From assembly GCF_018224015.1 (NCBI RefSeq), contig NZ_JAGPOT010000011.1:62001-126000 (forward strand): a stretch of 64,000 nt of DNA, read 5' to 3'. Under the pieces are notes generated by a model. That model searched no databases, was not told the DNA's origin, and saw nothing but the letters and a program-made list of their open reading frames with translations. This stretch comes from Pseudarthrobacter albicanus (GTDB taxonomy: Bacteria; Actinomycetota; Actinomycetes; Actinomycetales; Micrococcaceae). Positions 7,942 to 16,594 of the stretch are shown in pieces. A program made the position numbers and the translations under genes. The first letter of the stretch is position 1; every line of letters starts with the position of its first letter.

Positions 7942-8597
7942 CAGCCGAGGCCGCCGTCGTCGTCGTCGTCTTCAAGCTTTTCAAGCTGATTGAGCTGATT
8001 GAGCGTTTTGCCTTTGCGGATGATGGCCCGGAAATAGTTGTAGCCCGCGATCCAGTGCCCCACGAGGCCCAGGCCCAGGAAGGTCCAGGCGACCACGACG
8101 TAGGCCTCCGTCCCCGGAACGGGCAGCTTGGACAGCACCAGCAGCGGCGTTCCGACCAGCAGCAGCGCCGTCCGGATCTTGCCGACGCGGCTCACCGGCA
8201 GGTCGGGGTGGCCGCGGAAGTAGTACAGCGACAATGCGAGCAGGATGGCGTCCGGTACCAGCAGCGCGGCCAGGTACCACCACGCGACGACGCCCGCGAT
8301 CACGAGCGTCACGGCGACGGCGATCAGCGAGAGCCGGTCCGCGATCGGATCCATGACCCGGCCGAGGTTGGACATCTGGTTGAAGCGGCGGGCGATGTAG
8401 CCGTCCACCCAGTCGGTGCCCGCCATGATGACCAGGACCAGGGCGCCGTAGCCGTATTCCTTCGGCCCCAGGACGAGCCAGATGAAGAGCGGGACACCGA
8501 GGAAGCGGACCACGGTCAGGATGTTGGGGAGCGTGAAGACCGTGTCGCGGTGCACCAGTGGCTGGCCCGGTCTGGCACCAGCGCCGATGAACTTCAT
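7941..8597 (-). CDS. CDP-alcohol phosphatidyltransferase (PgsA-like)
   Basis: Membrane enzyme that joins a CDP-activated lipid to an alcohol. The signature DG-x2-AR-x8-G-x3-D-x3-D is complete in VDGYIARRFNQ...LGRVMDPIADR near residues 65-90. About five or six helices and an acidic C-terminal tail (LEDDDDDG) follow. The start is placed at MKFIGAG because GAAAGGGGGG lies just before that ATG; an upstream in-frame ATG would add 16 residues without a good ribosome site. The alcohol could be glycerol-phosphate, inositol-phosphate or another; residues alone do not decide. Confidence 0.88.
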   Translation of the reverse strand: MKFIGAGARPGQPLVHRDTVFTLPNILTVVRFLGVPLFIWLVLGPKEYGYGALVLVIMAGTDWVDGYIARRFNQMSNLGRVMDPIADRLSLIAVAVTLVIAGVVAWWYLAALLVPDAILLALSLYYFRGHPDLPVSRVGKIRTALLLVGTPLLVLSKLPVPGTEAYVVVAWTFLGLGLVGHWIAGYNYFRAIIRKGKTLNQLNQLEKLEDDDDDGGLG

Positions 8598-8675
8598 CCG
8601 TTCCCCCCTTTCCATGGCCGGCAACGATTGAGCGCGGGAGTTCACAACGATTGTGCGCGGGAGCTCGGCGGGTGC

Positions 8676-9566
8676 CTAGCCCTTGACCAGCCTGCGCAGC
8701 AGGTACACCAGCGCCGCCGTCGAGGCGGTGAGCGCGGCGAGCGGCTTCCAGCGCCGGCTGAGCTTTTCGGCGATTCCTGCGGGGTTGGCGGTGCTTGCCG
8801 TCCCGGCGGAGCTCCGGGCTTTGCTGGCGGCGGTGCTGCGGAAGCCGGCGACCTTGCCGCTGAGCTGCTCCTTGCCGTCCTCCAGGCGGACCTGGGCTGC
8901 GGCCAGCAGGGCCTGGGCCTGGGGCTTGACGTCGAGCTCCGCATCGAGCTCATCCCGCACCCCGGTGAGGTGGGTGCGGCGCTGATCCAGGCGGCGCCGG
9001 AGTTCGGCTTCGCTCGGCGGCGGCCCGAACTCCGGCCGGGCAGCGGCTTTGGCTGCCTTTTCGGCCTTCGCCTTGGCGGCGGCCTCGGCTTTGGCGGCCT
9101 TGTCGGCCTTGTACTGCGCGGAATCGGGGTCCAGGACCGCGGCGTCGAAGGCGGAACCTTCCTTGACGATGCCAAGGTCGTACTTGAGGCCGCGGAGCGT
9201 CTCCTCGGGGACCAGCGGCATGACCTTCTTGAACTTCCGGTATCCCACGAGGGCGACGATCAGGGCAATGACGAGGAACACGCCGCAGACCAGGAGGGCC
9301 GCGAGCCACGCCGGCATGATCGTGGCCAGACCCATGATGGCGGCAACGATGAGACCGGTCACGAGGAAGGCGATGAACACCAGGGCGACGGCGAAGAAGG
9401 CGGCGGCAACACCGAGCTGGATGCCCTTGCGCTTGATTTCGATCTTGGCGAGGGCAATCTCGTCATTGAGCTGCCGTGGCACCAGCTTGAAGATCAGTTT
9501 CAGGGTCCTGGGCAGCGCGGAAATGCGCGGCCTGCCGTTTGTCCCGCCGCTGTGACGCCCGCTCAT
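8676..9566 (-). CDS. Phage-holin-superfamily-3-like membrane protein with coiled coil
   Basis: A 296-aa protein typical of actinobacterial 'phage holin family' proteins (not phage-borne). It has an amphipathic start (LPRTLKLIFKLVPRQLNDEIALAKIE), two membrane helices at about 50-110, then a long Ala/Lys/Glu coiled coil (about 150-215) and a last hydrophobic segment (ALTASTAALVYLL). It may shape the membrane or anchor envelope complexes; no enzyme motif is present. It lies 78 nt upstream of the phosphatidyltransferase gene and probably shares its transcript. Confidence 0.8.
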   Translation of the reverse strand: MSGRHSGGTNGRPRISALPRTLKLIFKLVPRQLNDEIALAKIEIKRKGIQLGVAAAFFAVALVFIAFLVTGLIVAAIMGLATIMPAWLAALLVCGVFLVIALIVALVGYRKFKKVMPLVPEETLRGLKYDLGIVKEGSAFDAAVLDPDSAQYKADKAAKAEAAAKAKAEKAAKAAARPEFGPPPSEAELRRRLDQRRTHLTGVRDELDAELDVKPQAQALLAAAQVRLEDGKEQLSGKVAGFRSTAASKARSSAGTASTANPAGIAEKLSRRWKPLAALTASTAALVYLLRRLVKG

Positions 9567-9761
9567 CGGTCCCGCCTAACTGGTTCCATCTGTCATTCCG
9601 TGTCCACGGATTGGCCGGGTCTGTGCTGTTTCGCACGCACCTCGGTGTCAAAAGTACCATTCAGGGTCCGGGCCGGGCTTTGGCGGCGGGGTGTGGCGCC
9701 GGCCGGCCCCGGCCCAGCCCCGGCCCGGTGGAGGGGCGGCCTGGCCCTAGGATTGACCTCT

Positions 9762-10985
9762 GTGACCACACCCGCGAATCCCGGCGATTCCCTGAGCCGC
9801 CGCCGCAAGCTCCTGTACATTCTGATGCTCGGCGCCCTGACCGCTCTCGGGCCCTTCACCGTGGACCTCTACCTGCCGGCGTTTCCGGCCCTGGAAGCAA
9901 GCCTCGGCGTCTCTCCGGCGGCCGTGCAGCTCACGCTCACCGGAACCACGCTCGGCTTCGCACTCGGACAGCTCGTGGTGGGCCCGCTGAGCGACAAGTT
10001 CGGCCGGCGGACGCCGCTGATCCTGGCGACGGCGGTGCACATCGCCGCGTCCCTGGGTGCCGCCCTGTCCACGGATATCGCCACGCTGGGCCTGTTCCGG
10101 GTCCTGATGGGCATCGGCGCCGCGGGCGGCGGCGTCGTGGCCATGGCCATGGTCCGGGACCTGTTCAGCGGCTACGCCATGGTGCGGATGTTTTCCAGGA
10201 TGGCCCTGGTGAATGGCCTGGCCCCGATCGTGGCGCCGGTGATCGGCTCCCAGTTGCTCCTGTGGATGGCCTGGCCCGGCATCTTCGTCTTCCTGGCCGG
10301 CTACGGATCGTGCGTCATCATCGCGGCAGTCTTTGTCGTGCGGGAGACCCTGCCGCGGGAACTGCGCGGGAAGACCGGGATGACGGCGCGCCAGCGGTAT
10401 CAGGTGCTGTTTGCCGACAGGATCTTCGTTGGCCTGTTGCTGCTGGGCGGAATGAACTTCGCCGGACTCTTCACCTATCTGTCGGCCTCGCCCTTCCTGT
10501 TCCAGGGCGTCTACGGCTTCACCCCGCAGCAGTACGGCCTGCTCTTCGGCGTCAACTCGCTCGGCATCGTCGCCGGCGTCCAGACCAGTTCCAGGCTCAT
10601 CCGGCGCGTCCCGCCCCAGTGGATCCTGGCCTGCTCCACGGCCTGGATGTTCGTGATGGCCGTACTGATTGTCATCTTCGACCGGCTGGGCTTCGGGCTG
10701 TGGGGGGTGTTGGTGCCGCTCTGGTTCTACATCATGGGCGCCGGCTTCACGTTCCCGACCGTCCAGGTGCTGGCCCTGGCCAAGCACGGCGCCCAGGCCG
10801 GAACCGCGGCCTCCCTGCTCGGCGCCGCGACGTTCCTGATGGCGGGGCTCATCTCGCCCGTGGTCGGCTGGCTCGGCATCGGATCCGCCACGCCCATGGG
10901 CGCCGTCCAGGCCGCCTGCATCCTGGTCGCCGCCGCAGCCCTGTGGCTCATCGTCCGGCCCCGCACCGTCCCCTCGATCCAGTAG
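9762..10985 (+). CDS. Multidrug efflux MFS transporter (Bcr/CflA family)
   Basis: A 407-aa proton-driven exporter with 12 predicted helices. TM1 (LYILMLGALTALGPFTVDLYLPAFP) carries the family's D-x-YLPAFP motif, and the loop 2-3 motif GPLSDKFGRRTP is present. Bcr/CflA proteins export bicyclomycin, chloramphenicol or sulfonamides; the specific drug is not predictable. The start is taken as GTG at 9762 (VTTPANPGD). The same frame stays open far upstream, but that part has no family similarity and overlaps genes on the other strand. It is divergent from the holin-like gene. Confidence 0.9.
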   Translation: MTTPANPGDSLSRRRKLLYILMLGALTALGPFTVDLYLPAFPALEASLGVSPAAVQLTLTGTTLGFALGQLVVGPLSDKFGRRTPLILATAVHIAASLGAALSTDIATLGLFRVLMGIGAAGGGVVAMAMVRDLFSGYAMVRMFSRMALVNGLAPIVAPVIGSQLLLWMAWPGIFVFLAGYGSCVIIAAVFVVRETLPRELRGKTGMTARQRYQVLFADRIFVGLLLLGGMNFAGLFTYLSASPFLFQGVYGFTPQQYGLLFGVNSLGIVAGVQTSSRLIRRVPPQWILACSTAWMFVMAVLIVIFDRLGFGLWGVLVPLWFYIMGAGFTFPTVQVLALAKHGAQAGTAASLLGAATFLMAGLISPVVGWLGIGSATPMGAVQAACILVAAAALWLIVRPRTVPSIQ

Positions 10986-10994
10986 CTGCGCCTC

Positions 10995-11195
10995 GCGCCA
11001 ACCCCGGCGTGGGACATGGCCGGATCCAGGGGCATGTCCGGTGGCTGGGCCGGCGTCTGGCTACTCCCACGGGAGGGCATGTCCCGTCCTCAGGCGCAGG
11101 AACGGGCATGACGGGAATATGTCCACGCGCCAACCCCGGCGATGGGCATGTCCGGCCCGGCGTGGGACATGTCCAGATCCGGGGGATGTCCTGTG
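10995..11195. repeat. Cluster of GGRCATGTCC palindromic motifs
   Basis: At least seven close variants of GGACATGTCC lie in 200 nt: 11011-11021, 11029-11039, 11074-11084, 11103-11113, 11144-11153, 11164-11174 (perfect 10-bp palindrome) and 11183-11191. Two copies sit inside a longer repeat beginning GCGCCAACCCCGGCG (10995 and 11127). The spacing is irregular and no protein is encoded. It could be an operator array or a degenerate intergenic repeat. Confidence 0.75.
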
Positions 11196-11242
11196 GTCCG
11201 GCTGCCCTGTTCCCGATCCACGGCTGGCGATAAAGTTGCTGT

Positions 11243-11650
11243 ATGTCCGCCTGGCGGGACCCTCCACCCCTACCGGCCGCGTGGCAGCGTTACGACTCCG
11301 CGATCCTGCCTCTGTGGTGGGAGCGGTTGTGCAGCCAGACCAGCCCGCAGTCGGCGGCCTTATATGCGGGAGGCCTGTTCACGGAGGACCGGCGCCGTCC
11401 GATCGCCCAGTGGCACAACCGGGCGCACGACTCGGCTCTGCTGGTCGCGCCCGAGACCTCTCCGGAATGGCCGGTCCAGCGGTTCGGCATTTTCTATGCC
11501 CCGCCCGGCGGCGGCTTCACCCGGGTGCATTCGGCTCCGCACGAGTGGCATCCGCGTGAGCCCCGGCAGTCCCCCACCGAGAATGAGGCGTTCCTGGCCG
11601 CCGTGGCCGAGGCCGAGCGCTTCCTCCACGTCGAGATGGACTTCGTCTGA
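11243..11650 (+). CDS. Hypothetical protein
   Basis: A 135-aa soluble protein with no motif I recognise. It is rich in Trp (AWRDPP, LPLWWERL, AQWHNRAHD, PEWPVQ) and Pro, with no signal peptide or membrane segment, and ends in a helix (NEAFLAAVAEAERFLHVEMDFV). Codon use is that of a real high-GC gene. The ATG lies downstream of the CATGTCC motif cluster. Function is unknown. Confidence 0.6.
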   Translation: MSAWRDPPPLPAAWQRYDSAILPLWWERLCSQTSPQSAALYAGGLFTEDRRRPIAQWHNRAHDSALLVAPETSPEWPVQRFGIFYAPPGGGFTRVHSAPHEWHPREPRQSPTENEAFLAAVAEAERFLHVEMDFV

Positions 11651-11727
11651 GGCCTCCGAGCCTGAGGCCCCCTGGACTGAGGAATCCGCACGCGGAAGCT
11701 TCCGCGCACGAAACACGCGAGAGCGCA

Positions 11728-11770
11728 TAAAAAAGGTCCCGCAGCCGGTGAACAACCGGCTGCGGGACCT
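11728..11770 (-). terminator. Rho-independent terminator of tRNA-Asn copy 1
   Basis: A perfect 15-bp stem (11734-11748 with 11756-11770, 7-nt loop) is followed on the minus strand by TTTTTT. It lies 6 nt beyond the tRNA 3' end. Confidence 0.92.
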
Positions 11771-11775
11771 GTCCG

Positions 11776-11848
11776 CTCCTCCTGCTGGACTTGAACCAGC
11801 AACCCTTCGATTAACAGTCGAATGCTCTGCCAATTGAGCTAAGGAGGA
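11776..11848 (-). tRNA. tRNA-Asn (GUU), copy 1
   Basis: A 73-nt cloverleaf with acceptor TCCTCCT/AGGAGGA, D-arm GCTC/GAGC, anticodon stem TTCGA/TCGAA with loop CTGTTAA (anticodon GTT), T-arm TGCTGG/CCAGCA and discriminator G. CCA is not encoded. It is identical to the copy at 11998-12070. Confidence 0.97.
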
Positions 11849-11954
11849 ATGAAGCAGGTATGACCTTAGCAAACGTTTCGCCACATAGGAAATCGGCGGC
11901 CCCCCCGTTCAGGGGGAGTTCAGGCGGAACACAACAGATACCCCCAGAGGGTAT

Positions 11955-11992
11955 GAAAAAAGTCCCCGTCCCGGTGACCCGGAACGGGGACT
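11955..11992 (-). terminator. Rho-independent terminator of tRNA-Asn copy 2
   Basis: Stem AGTCCCCGT/ACGGGGACT with inner CCGG/CCGG pairs, followed on the minus strand by TTTTTT. It starts 5 nt past the tRNA 3' end, so each Asn tRNA is a separate unit. Its stem sequence is unrelated to that of the first terminator. Confidence 0.9.
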
Positions 11993-11997
11993 GCGCG

Positions 11998-12070
11998 CTC
12001 CTCCTGCTGGACTTGAACCAGCAACCCTTCGATTAACAGTCGAATGCTCTGCCAATTGAGCTAAGGAGGA
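11998..12070 (-). tRNA. tRNA-Asn (GUU), copy 2
   Basis: The sequence is identical over all 73 nt to the tRNA-Asn at 11776-11848, including the next bases ATGAAGC on the 5' side. Both share GTTTGCTA about 20 nt upstream of the mature 5' end, part of a duplicated promoter. The 222-nt offset points to a local tandem duplication with diverged spacers. Confidence 0.97.
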
Positions 12071-12136
12071 ATGAAGCGGCTATAAGCCTAGCAAACACCC
12101 GCCCGGGAAGCGAAATTGACCCCCGGAAGCGGATCC

Positions 12137-14017
12137 TCAGGCGTCCGAACGCAGCGCCCGGCGCTCCATCTCCAGCTGCATCAGCTCCCGGTTCAGCCGC
12201 TGGAACTCCTCCGGATCGGCCGAGGCATCCAGCCGCTGCAGCTGGCCCATCTTGTCCGCCTTGACCCTGGTGATCTGCAGCTCGAACAGCCGCGCCAGGA
12301 TGTCCCGGCAGTACCGCAGCACGCCGTCGGCGGTGTTGGCCGGCAGCGGCACGACGGCGAGTTCGGACACGAGCGGCCGCAGCGGCTCGGGGACCTCCTG
12401 CAGGACCTGCTCGACCCAGCCCACCGGATTCCCGGCGAGGCCGAGGCCGGTGGCCCGGATGGCCTCGTGGATGGCGAGGTAGGCCGGCGTCGAGAAGCGC
12501 GCCCCGGAGAAACGCTGCCACGTCTCGCCTTCCAGCAGCGATGGTTCCTGGAGGGCAACCTCGAGCGCCTGGCGCTCCATCGCCGCTACCGGGTCCCGGG
12601 GATCGGGCCGGTTGAAGGACGGCAGGGCGGGCGACGGCGGCAAGGGTGCCACTCCCGGTGCGGATCCCCCGGCGGCTCCCGGCCGGACGGCGCGCTTCGC
12701 GGCCGCGCCGACGGCCCGGCTGACCTCCTCGACGGGCATTCCCAGCCACCCGGCCAGCTCGCGGGCGTAGCCCGGACGGATGCCCGCATCGCGGATCTGC
12801 GCCACGACGGGAGCGGATTCCCGCAGGGCTGCAATCCGGCCCTCGACGGTGTCCAGGTTGTGGCGCTTCAGGGCGGCGCGGATCGCAAATTCAAACAGCG
12901 GGCGGCGGGTGCTGATCAGGTCCCGGACCGCGGAATCGCCCTTGGCCTGGCGGAGGTCGCAGGGGTCGGCACCGTTGGGTTCGACGGCGACGTAGGTCTG
13001 TGCCACGAAGCGCTGGTCCTCCTCGAAGGCGCGCAGCGCCGCCTTCTGGCCGGCGGCGTCGCCGTCGAACGTGAAGATGACCTCTCCGCCGCTGCCGTCG
13101 TCGGACAGCAGCCGGCGGGCGATCTTGATGTGCTCGGTGCCGAAGGCGGTGCCGCAGGTCGCGACCGCCGTCGTGATACCGGCCAGGTGGCAGGCCATGA
13201 CGTCGGTGTAGCCCTCCACCACCACGAGCTGGCGTTCCCTGGCGATGTTCCGCTTGGCGAGATCGATCCCGTACAGGACCTGGGACTTTTTGTAGAGCGC
13301 GGTCTCCGGGGTGTTGAGGTACTTGGGGCCCTGGTCGTCCTCGTAGAGCTTGCGGGCGCCGAAGCCGATCGTGTCCCCGGCGATGTCCCGGATGGGCCAG
13401 ACCAGCCGGCCCCGGAAGCGGTCATAGATCCCACGGCCGCCTTCGGAAAACAGCCCCGTCAGCTTCAGCTCGGGGTCCGTGTAGCCGCGGCCGCGGAGGT
13501 GCTTGAGGAGGGAGTCCCAGCCCTGCGGGGCGTAGCCGACGCCGAACTGTTCGGACGCGGAGCGGTCGAAGCCGCGGCCGTGCAGGAAGTTGCGGCCCTC
13601 CGCGGCCGCCGGGGCCAGCAACTGGGCACGGAAGAATTCGTCGGCCACCTTGTGGGCGTCCAGCAGCCGCTGGCGACGGCCGATCTCGTCCCGGTTGGGG
13701 CCCGAGCCGCCGTCCTCGTAGCGGAGTTCGAAGCCGATCCTGGACGCCAGTTTCTCCACCGCCTCCTGGAACGAGGTGTGGTCCAGTTTCTGCACGAAGG
13801 AGATGACGTCGCCGTCCTCGCCGCAGCCGAAGCAGTGGTACCGGCCCGCCTGCGGGCGGACCGTGAAGGACGGCGAGCGCTCGTCGTGGAAGGGACACAG
13901 GCCCTTGAAGGATCCCAGCCCCGCGCCCTTGAGGGTCACGTAGCCGTCGACGACTTCCTTGATGTCCGTGCGCTGGCGTACTTCGTCGATATCTTCGCGT
14001 TTGATCAGGCCGGCCAC
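12137..14017 (-). CDS. dnaG: DNA primase
   Basis: Makes RNA primers for chromosome replication. The 626-aa protein has the CHC2 zinc finger (C41-x2-H44 and C62-x2-C65), the RNA-polymerase/TOPRIM core with VVVEGYTDVMA (acidic Glu) and FTFDGDAAGQKAA (DGD metal site), and a C-terminal helical helicase-binding domain (about 450-626), separated by a Pro/Gly linker. Full length for the family. It is the last gene of dusB-dgt-dnaG, 52 nt after dgt, an arrangement typical of actinobacteria. Confidence 0.98.
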   Translation of the reverse strand: MAGLIKREDIDEVRQRTDIKEVVDGYVTLKGAGLGSFKGLCPFHDERSPSFTVRPQAGRYHCFGCGEDGDVISFVQKLDHTSFQEAVEKLASRIGFELRYEDGGSGPNRDEIGRRQRLLDAHKVADEFFRAQLLAPAAAEGRNFLHGRGFDRSASEQFGVGYAPQGWDSLLKHLRGRGYTDPELKLTGLFSEGGRGIYDRFRGRLVWPIRDIAGDTIGFGARKLYEDDQGPKYLNTPETALYKKSQVLYGIDLAKRNIARERQLVVVEGYTDVMACHLAGITTAVATCGTAFGTEHIKIARRLLSDDGSGGEVIFTFDGDAAGQKAALRAFEEDQRFVAQTYVAVEPNGADPCDLRQAKGDSAVRDLISTRRPLFEFAIRAALKRHNLDTVEGRIAALRESAPVVAQIRDAGIRPGYARELAGWLGMPVEEVSRAVGAAAKRAVRPGAAGGSAPGVAPLPPSPALPSFNRPDPRDPVAAMERQALEVALQEPSLLEGETWQRFSGARFSTPAYLAIHEAIRATGLGLAGNPVGWVEQVLQEVPEPLRPLVSELAVVPLPANTADGVLRYCRDILARLFELQITRVKADKMGQLQRLDASADPEEFQRLNRELMQLEMERRALRSDA

Positions 14018-14069
14018 AGTGCCATCCTAGTGCCGGGGTACGACGCCGAGGGTCCGGACATGGCGTCGG

Positions 14070-15359
14070 TCACCAGAGCGACGGCAGGCTGCCGACGAGC
14101 CGTTCGTACAGGGCCAGCGCGGAGCCGTCGGTGAGCGAGGCGACCTGGTCGATCACGACGCGCAGCCGCGCGCCGTCGTCCCCGGCGTCCCGCCAGTCCG
14201 CGGCGAACATCGGCTCCAGGTGGCGGTCCCCGGTGGCGTTCAGGGCGGTGACCAGTGCATGCAGGACCTCGCGCTGGCGTTCGTAGATGGGCTGCCGGTG
14301 TTCGGTGGTCATCACGAAGGTGGTGGCCAGGCCCTTCATCACGGCGATTTCCATCACGGTCTCTTCCGGGACGATCAGCTCCGCGTGGTAGCGCGTGAGG
14401 TTCTCCGGTCCGTAGACGGCGCGGGTGGCCTCCAGGGCGCTCTGGCAGAACCGTCCGATGAGCTGGCTGGTCATGTCCTTGAGCGCGGCCATGGACTTGC
14501 GGCTGCCGTCCGCCTCGCGCACCCACACCCTGGTGGCCTCCAGCCGGGCCAGGGCGGCGTCGATCGCGGCGGGATCATGGTGCGGCAGGTACCACTGCTT
14601 GGCGTAGCCCACGACGCGGGCGCGGTGGTCCGGGTTGTCCATCCAGCGCAGCTGGAAGTGGCCGGCGACGATGGCGTCCTCGACGTCGTGCACGGAATAG
14701 GAGATGTCGTCCGCGAGGTCCATGACCTGCGCTTCGAGGCAGGACCGGCGTTCCGGGGCGCCCTCCCGGATCCAGCCGAAGATCGGCAGATCGTCCTCGT
14801 AGGCGCCGAACTTGCTGGTCCGCCGCCCGTTGATGACGGGGGCGTCCTGGGCCGTCCACGGGTACTTCGCGGCGGCGTCGAGGCTGGCGCGGGTCAGGTT
14901 CAGCCCGGCCGGGCGCCCGTCCGGGGCCAGGACCTTGGGTTCGAGCCGGGTGAGCAGGCGCAGGGTCTGGGCGTTGCCTTCGAAGCCGCCGATCGCGTGC
15001 GCGACCTCGTTCAGGGCCGACTCGCCGTTGTGCCCGAAGGGCGGATGGCCGAGGTCATGGCTCAGGCAGGCGGTGTCCACGACGTCGGGGTCGCAGCCCA
15101 GGGCGTGGCCCAGCTCCCGGCCCACCTGCGCCACTTCGAGGCTGTGGGTGAGCCGGGTGCGGACGAAGTCGTCGGTGTCCGGCGCCACCACCTGGGTCTT
15201 GGCCCCGAGCCGGCGCAGGGCCGAGGAGTGCAGAACCCGGGCCCGGTCCCGTTCGAAGTCAGAGCGGTAGGTGGACTTGGGCGGCTCCTCCACCCAGCGG
15301 GCGGAATCGCGTGCCACGTAGCCGTCCAGCACCGGCGCGGTGGTCCTGGTCTCAGCCAC
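14070..15359 (-). CDS. dgt: Deoxyguanosinetriphosphate triphosphohydrolase-like protein
   Basis: HD-domain enzyme that cleaves dNTPs to deoxynucleosides and triphosphate. The 429-aa form starts at GTG (VAETRTTAPV). Metal ligands are seen as H72 in RTRLTHSLEVAQ, H101-D102 in LSHDLGHPPFGH and a later Asp in MDLADDISYSVHDVED. This GTG overlaps the dusB stop by 8 nt, as expected in an operon; a longer in-frame start would lie wholly inside dusB. Neighbouring dnaG suggests control of dNTP pools at replication. Confidence 0.93.
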   Translation of the reverse strand: MAETRTTAPVLDGYVARDSARWVEEPPKSTYRSDFERDRARVLHSSALRRLGAKTQVVAPDTDDFVRTRLTHSLEVAQVGRELGHALGCDPDVVDTACLSHDLGHPPFGHNGESALNEVAHAIGGFEGNAQTLRLLTRLEPKVLAPDGRPAGLNLTRASLDAAAKYPWTAQDAPVINGRRTSKFGAYEDDLPIFGWIREGAPERRSCLEAQVMDLADDISYSVHDVEDAIVAGHFQLRWMDNPDHRARVVGYAKQWYLPHHDPAAIDAALARLEATRVWVREADGSRKSMAALKDMTSQLIGRFCQSALEATRAVYGPENLTRYHAELIVPEETVMEIAVMKGLATTFVMTTEHRQPIYERQREVLHALVTALNATGDRHLEPMFAADWRDAGDDGARLRVVIDQVASLTDGSALALYERLVGSLPSLW

Positions 15360-16530
15360 CGGAAACGTCCAGTTCGGCGTGGCAGATCTCGCGTGACTGC
15401 TCGGCGTCCATCGTGCGGTCCAGCAGCCAGTCCTTGGGCAGCGCGGGCTTCTTGGGCGAGCCGGCCCGGCCCCGGGGGCCCTCGGCGTCGGTCCCGGGAT
15501 ACGGCGAATCCAGGTCCAGCTGGTCCAGCGTCCCGCGCAGCACCTCAAGGCTCGTCACGAGCGCCAGCCTGGTCCGCAGTTCGCTGCCCACGACGTAGCC
15601 CTTGAAGTACCAGGCGATGTGCTTGCGGATCTCGCGCAGGGCCTTGCCCTCGTCGCCGAAGGTTTCGACCATGAGTTCGGCGTGCCGGTAGACGCTCTCG
15701 GCCACCTTGCGGAGGTCCGGCTTGTGCCGGACGTCGCTGCCTTCGAAGGCCGCCATGAGGTCCCCGAACAGCCACGGCCGGCCCTGGCAGCCGCGCCCCA
15801 CCACGACGCCGTCCACCCCGGTTTCGCGGACCATCCGGACCGCGTCCTCCGCGGACCAGATGTCGCCGTTGCCGAGCACCGGGATGTCCGGCAGGGCTTC
15901 GCGCAGCCGGGCGATGGCGGACCAGTCGGCCTGGCCGGAATAGAACTGGGCGGCGGTGCGGCCGTGGAGCGCGACGGCGGCCACGCCGGAGTCGCGGGCG
16001 ATCCGGCCGGCGTCGAGGTACGTCAGGTGGTCCTCGTCGATGCCCTTGCGCATCTTGATGGTCAGCGGGATATTGCCCCGGGAGGCTTCCTTGACCGCGG
16101 TCCGGACGATCGAGGTGAAGAGGTCGGTCTTCCACGGCAGGGCCGAGCCGCCGCCGCGCCGGGTCACCTTGGGAACGGGGCAGCCGAAGTTGAGGTCGAT
16201 GTGGTCCGCACGGTCCTCCTCGACGAGCATCCGCACGGCCGCACCGACGGTCACCGGGTCCACGCCGTAGAGCTGGACGGAGCGGACCTTTTCGTCGTCG
16301 TCGTGCGCGATGATCCGCAGCGATTCCGGCGTGCGTTCCACCAGCGCGCGCGAGGTCACCATCTCCGCGACGTACAGGCCGCCGCCGTATTCGCGGCAGA
16401 GCCTGCGGAAGGCGGAGTTGGTGATGCCCGCCATGGGAGCCAGGATCACGGGGGTGTCCACCGTGAGGGGGCCCAGCTTCAGGGGCGGGAGTTCCAGCTT
16501 GGGGGCGGGAGGCGTTGCTACAACAGTCAC
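15352..16530 (-). CDS. dusB: tRNA-dihydrouridine synthase
   Basis: FMN enzyme that reduces uridines in the tRNA D-loop. The 392-aa protein has the TIM-barrel flavin loop LAPMAGITN (30-38), catalytic C117 in LNFGCPVPKV, KMRKG and the phosphate-binding GNGDIWS and GVVVGRGCQGRPW. A C-terminal tRNA-binding helical domain follows. Start GTG. It is first in the dusB-dgt-dnaG set. The actinobacterial paralog is usually named DusB, although the exact uridine modified is not set by sequence. Confidence 0.95.
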   Translation of the reverse strand: MTVVATPPAPKLELPPLKLGPLTVDTPVILAPMAGITNSAFRRLCREYGGGLYVAEMVTSRALVERTPESLRIIAHDDDEKVRSVQLYGVDPVTVGAAVRMLVEEDRADHIDLNFGCPVPKVTRRGGGSALPWKTDLFTSIVRTAVKEASRGNIPLTIKMRKGIDEDHLTYLDAGRIARDSGVAAVALHGRTAAQFYSGQADWSAIARLREALPDIPVLGNGDIWSAEDAVRMVRETGVDGVVVGRGCQGRPWLFGDLMAAFEGSDVRHKPDLRKVAESVYRHAELMVETFGDEGKALREIRKHIAWYFKGYVVGSELRTRLALVTSLEVLRGTLDQLDLDSPYPGTDAEGPRGRAGSPKKPALPKDWLLDRTMDAEQSREICHAELDVSGG

Positions 16531-16594
16531 CCGACCATTGTCTCAAAGCCGGGCAAATCGGCCGGATCCGGGCCGGCTATGTGGATAAGCGGGC

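Noticed and set aside
8676-9566. Prophage holin
   Set aside because: No phage genes are nearby. The coiled coil and third helix match a chromosomal actinobacterial membrane family that carries the holin name only by domain similarity.
8055-9761. A very long plus-strand frame running into the MFS gene (976 codons in total)
   Set aside because: The upstream part is antisense to the phosphatidyltransferase and holin-like genes and has the His/Gly/Arg/Gln-rich make-up of a GC-rich shadow frame. Family similarity begins only at VTTPANPGD.
12116-14134. 672-codon plus-strand open frame opposite dnaG
   Set aside because: It is the mirror frame of a high-GC gene; the minus-strand frame has complete DnaG motifs, and the plus frame has no recognisable domain or ribosome site.
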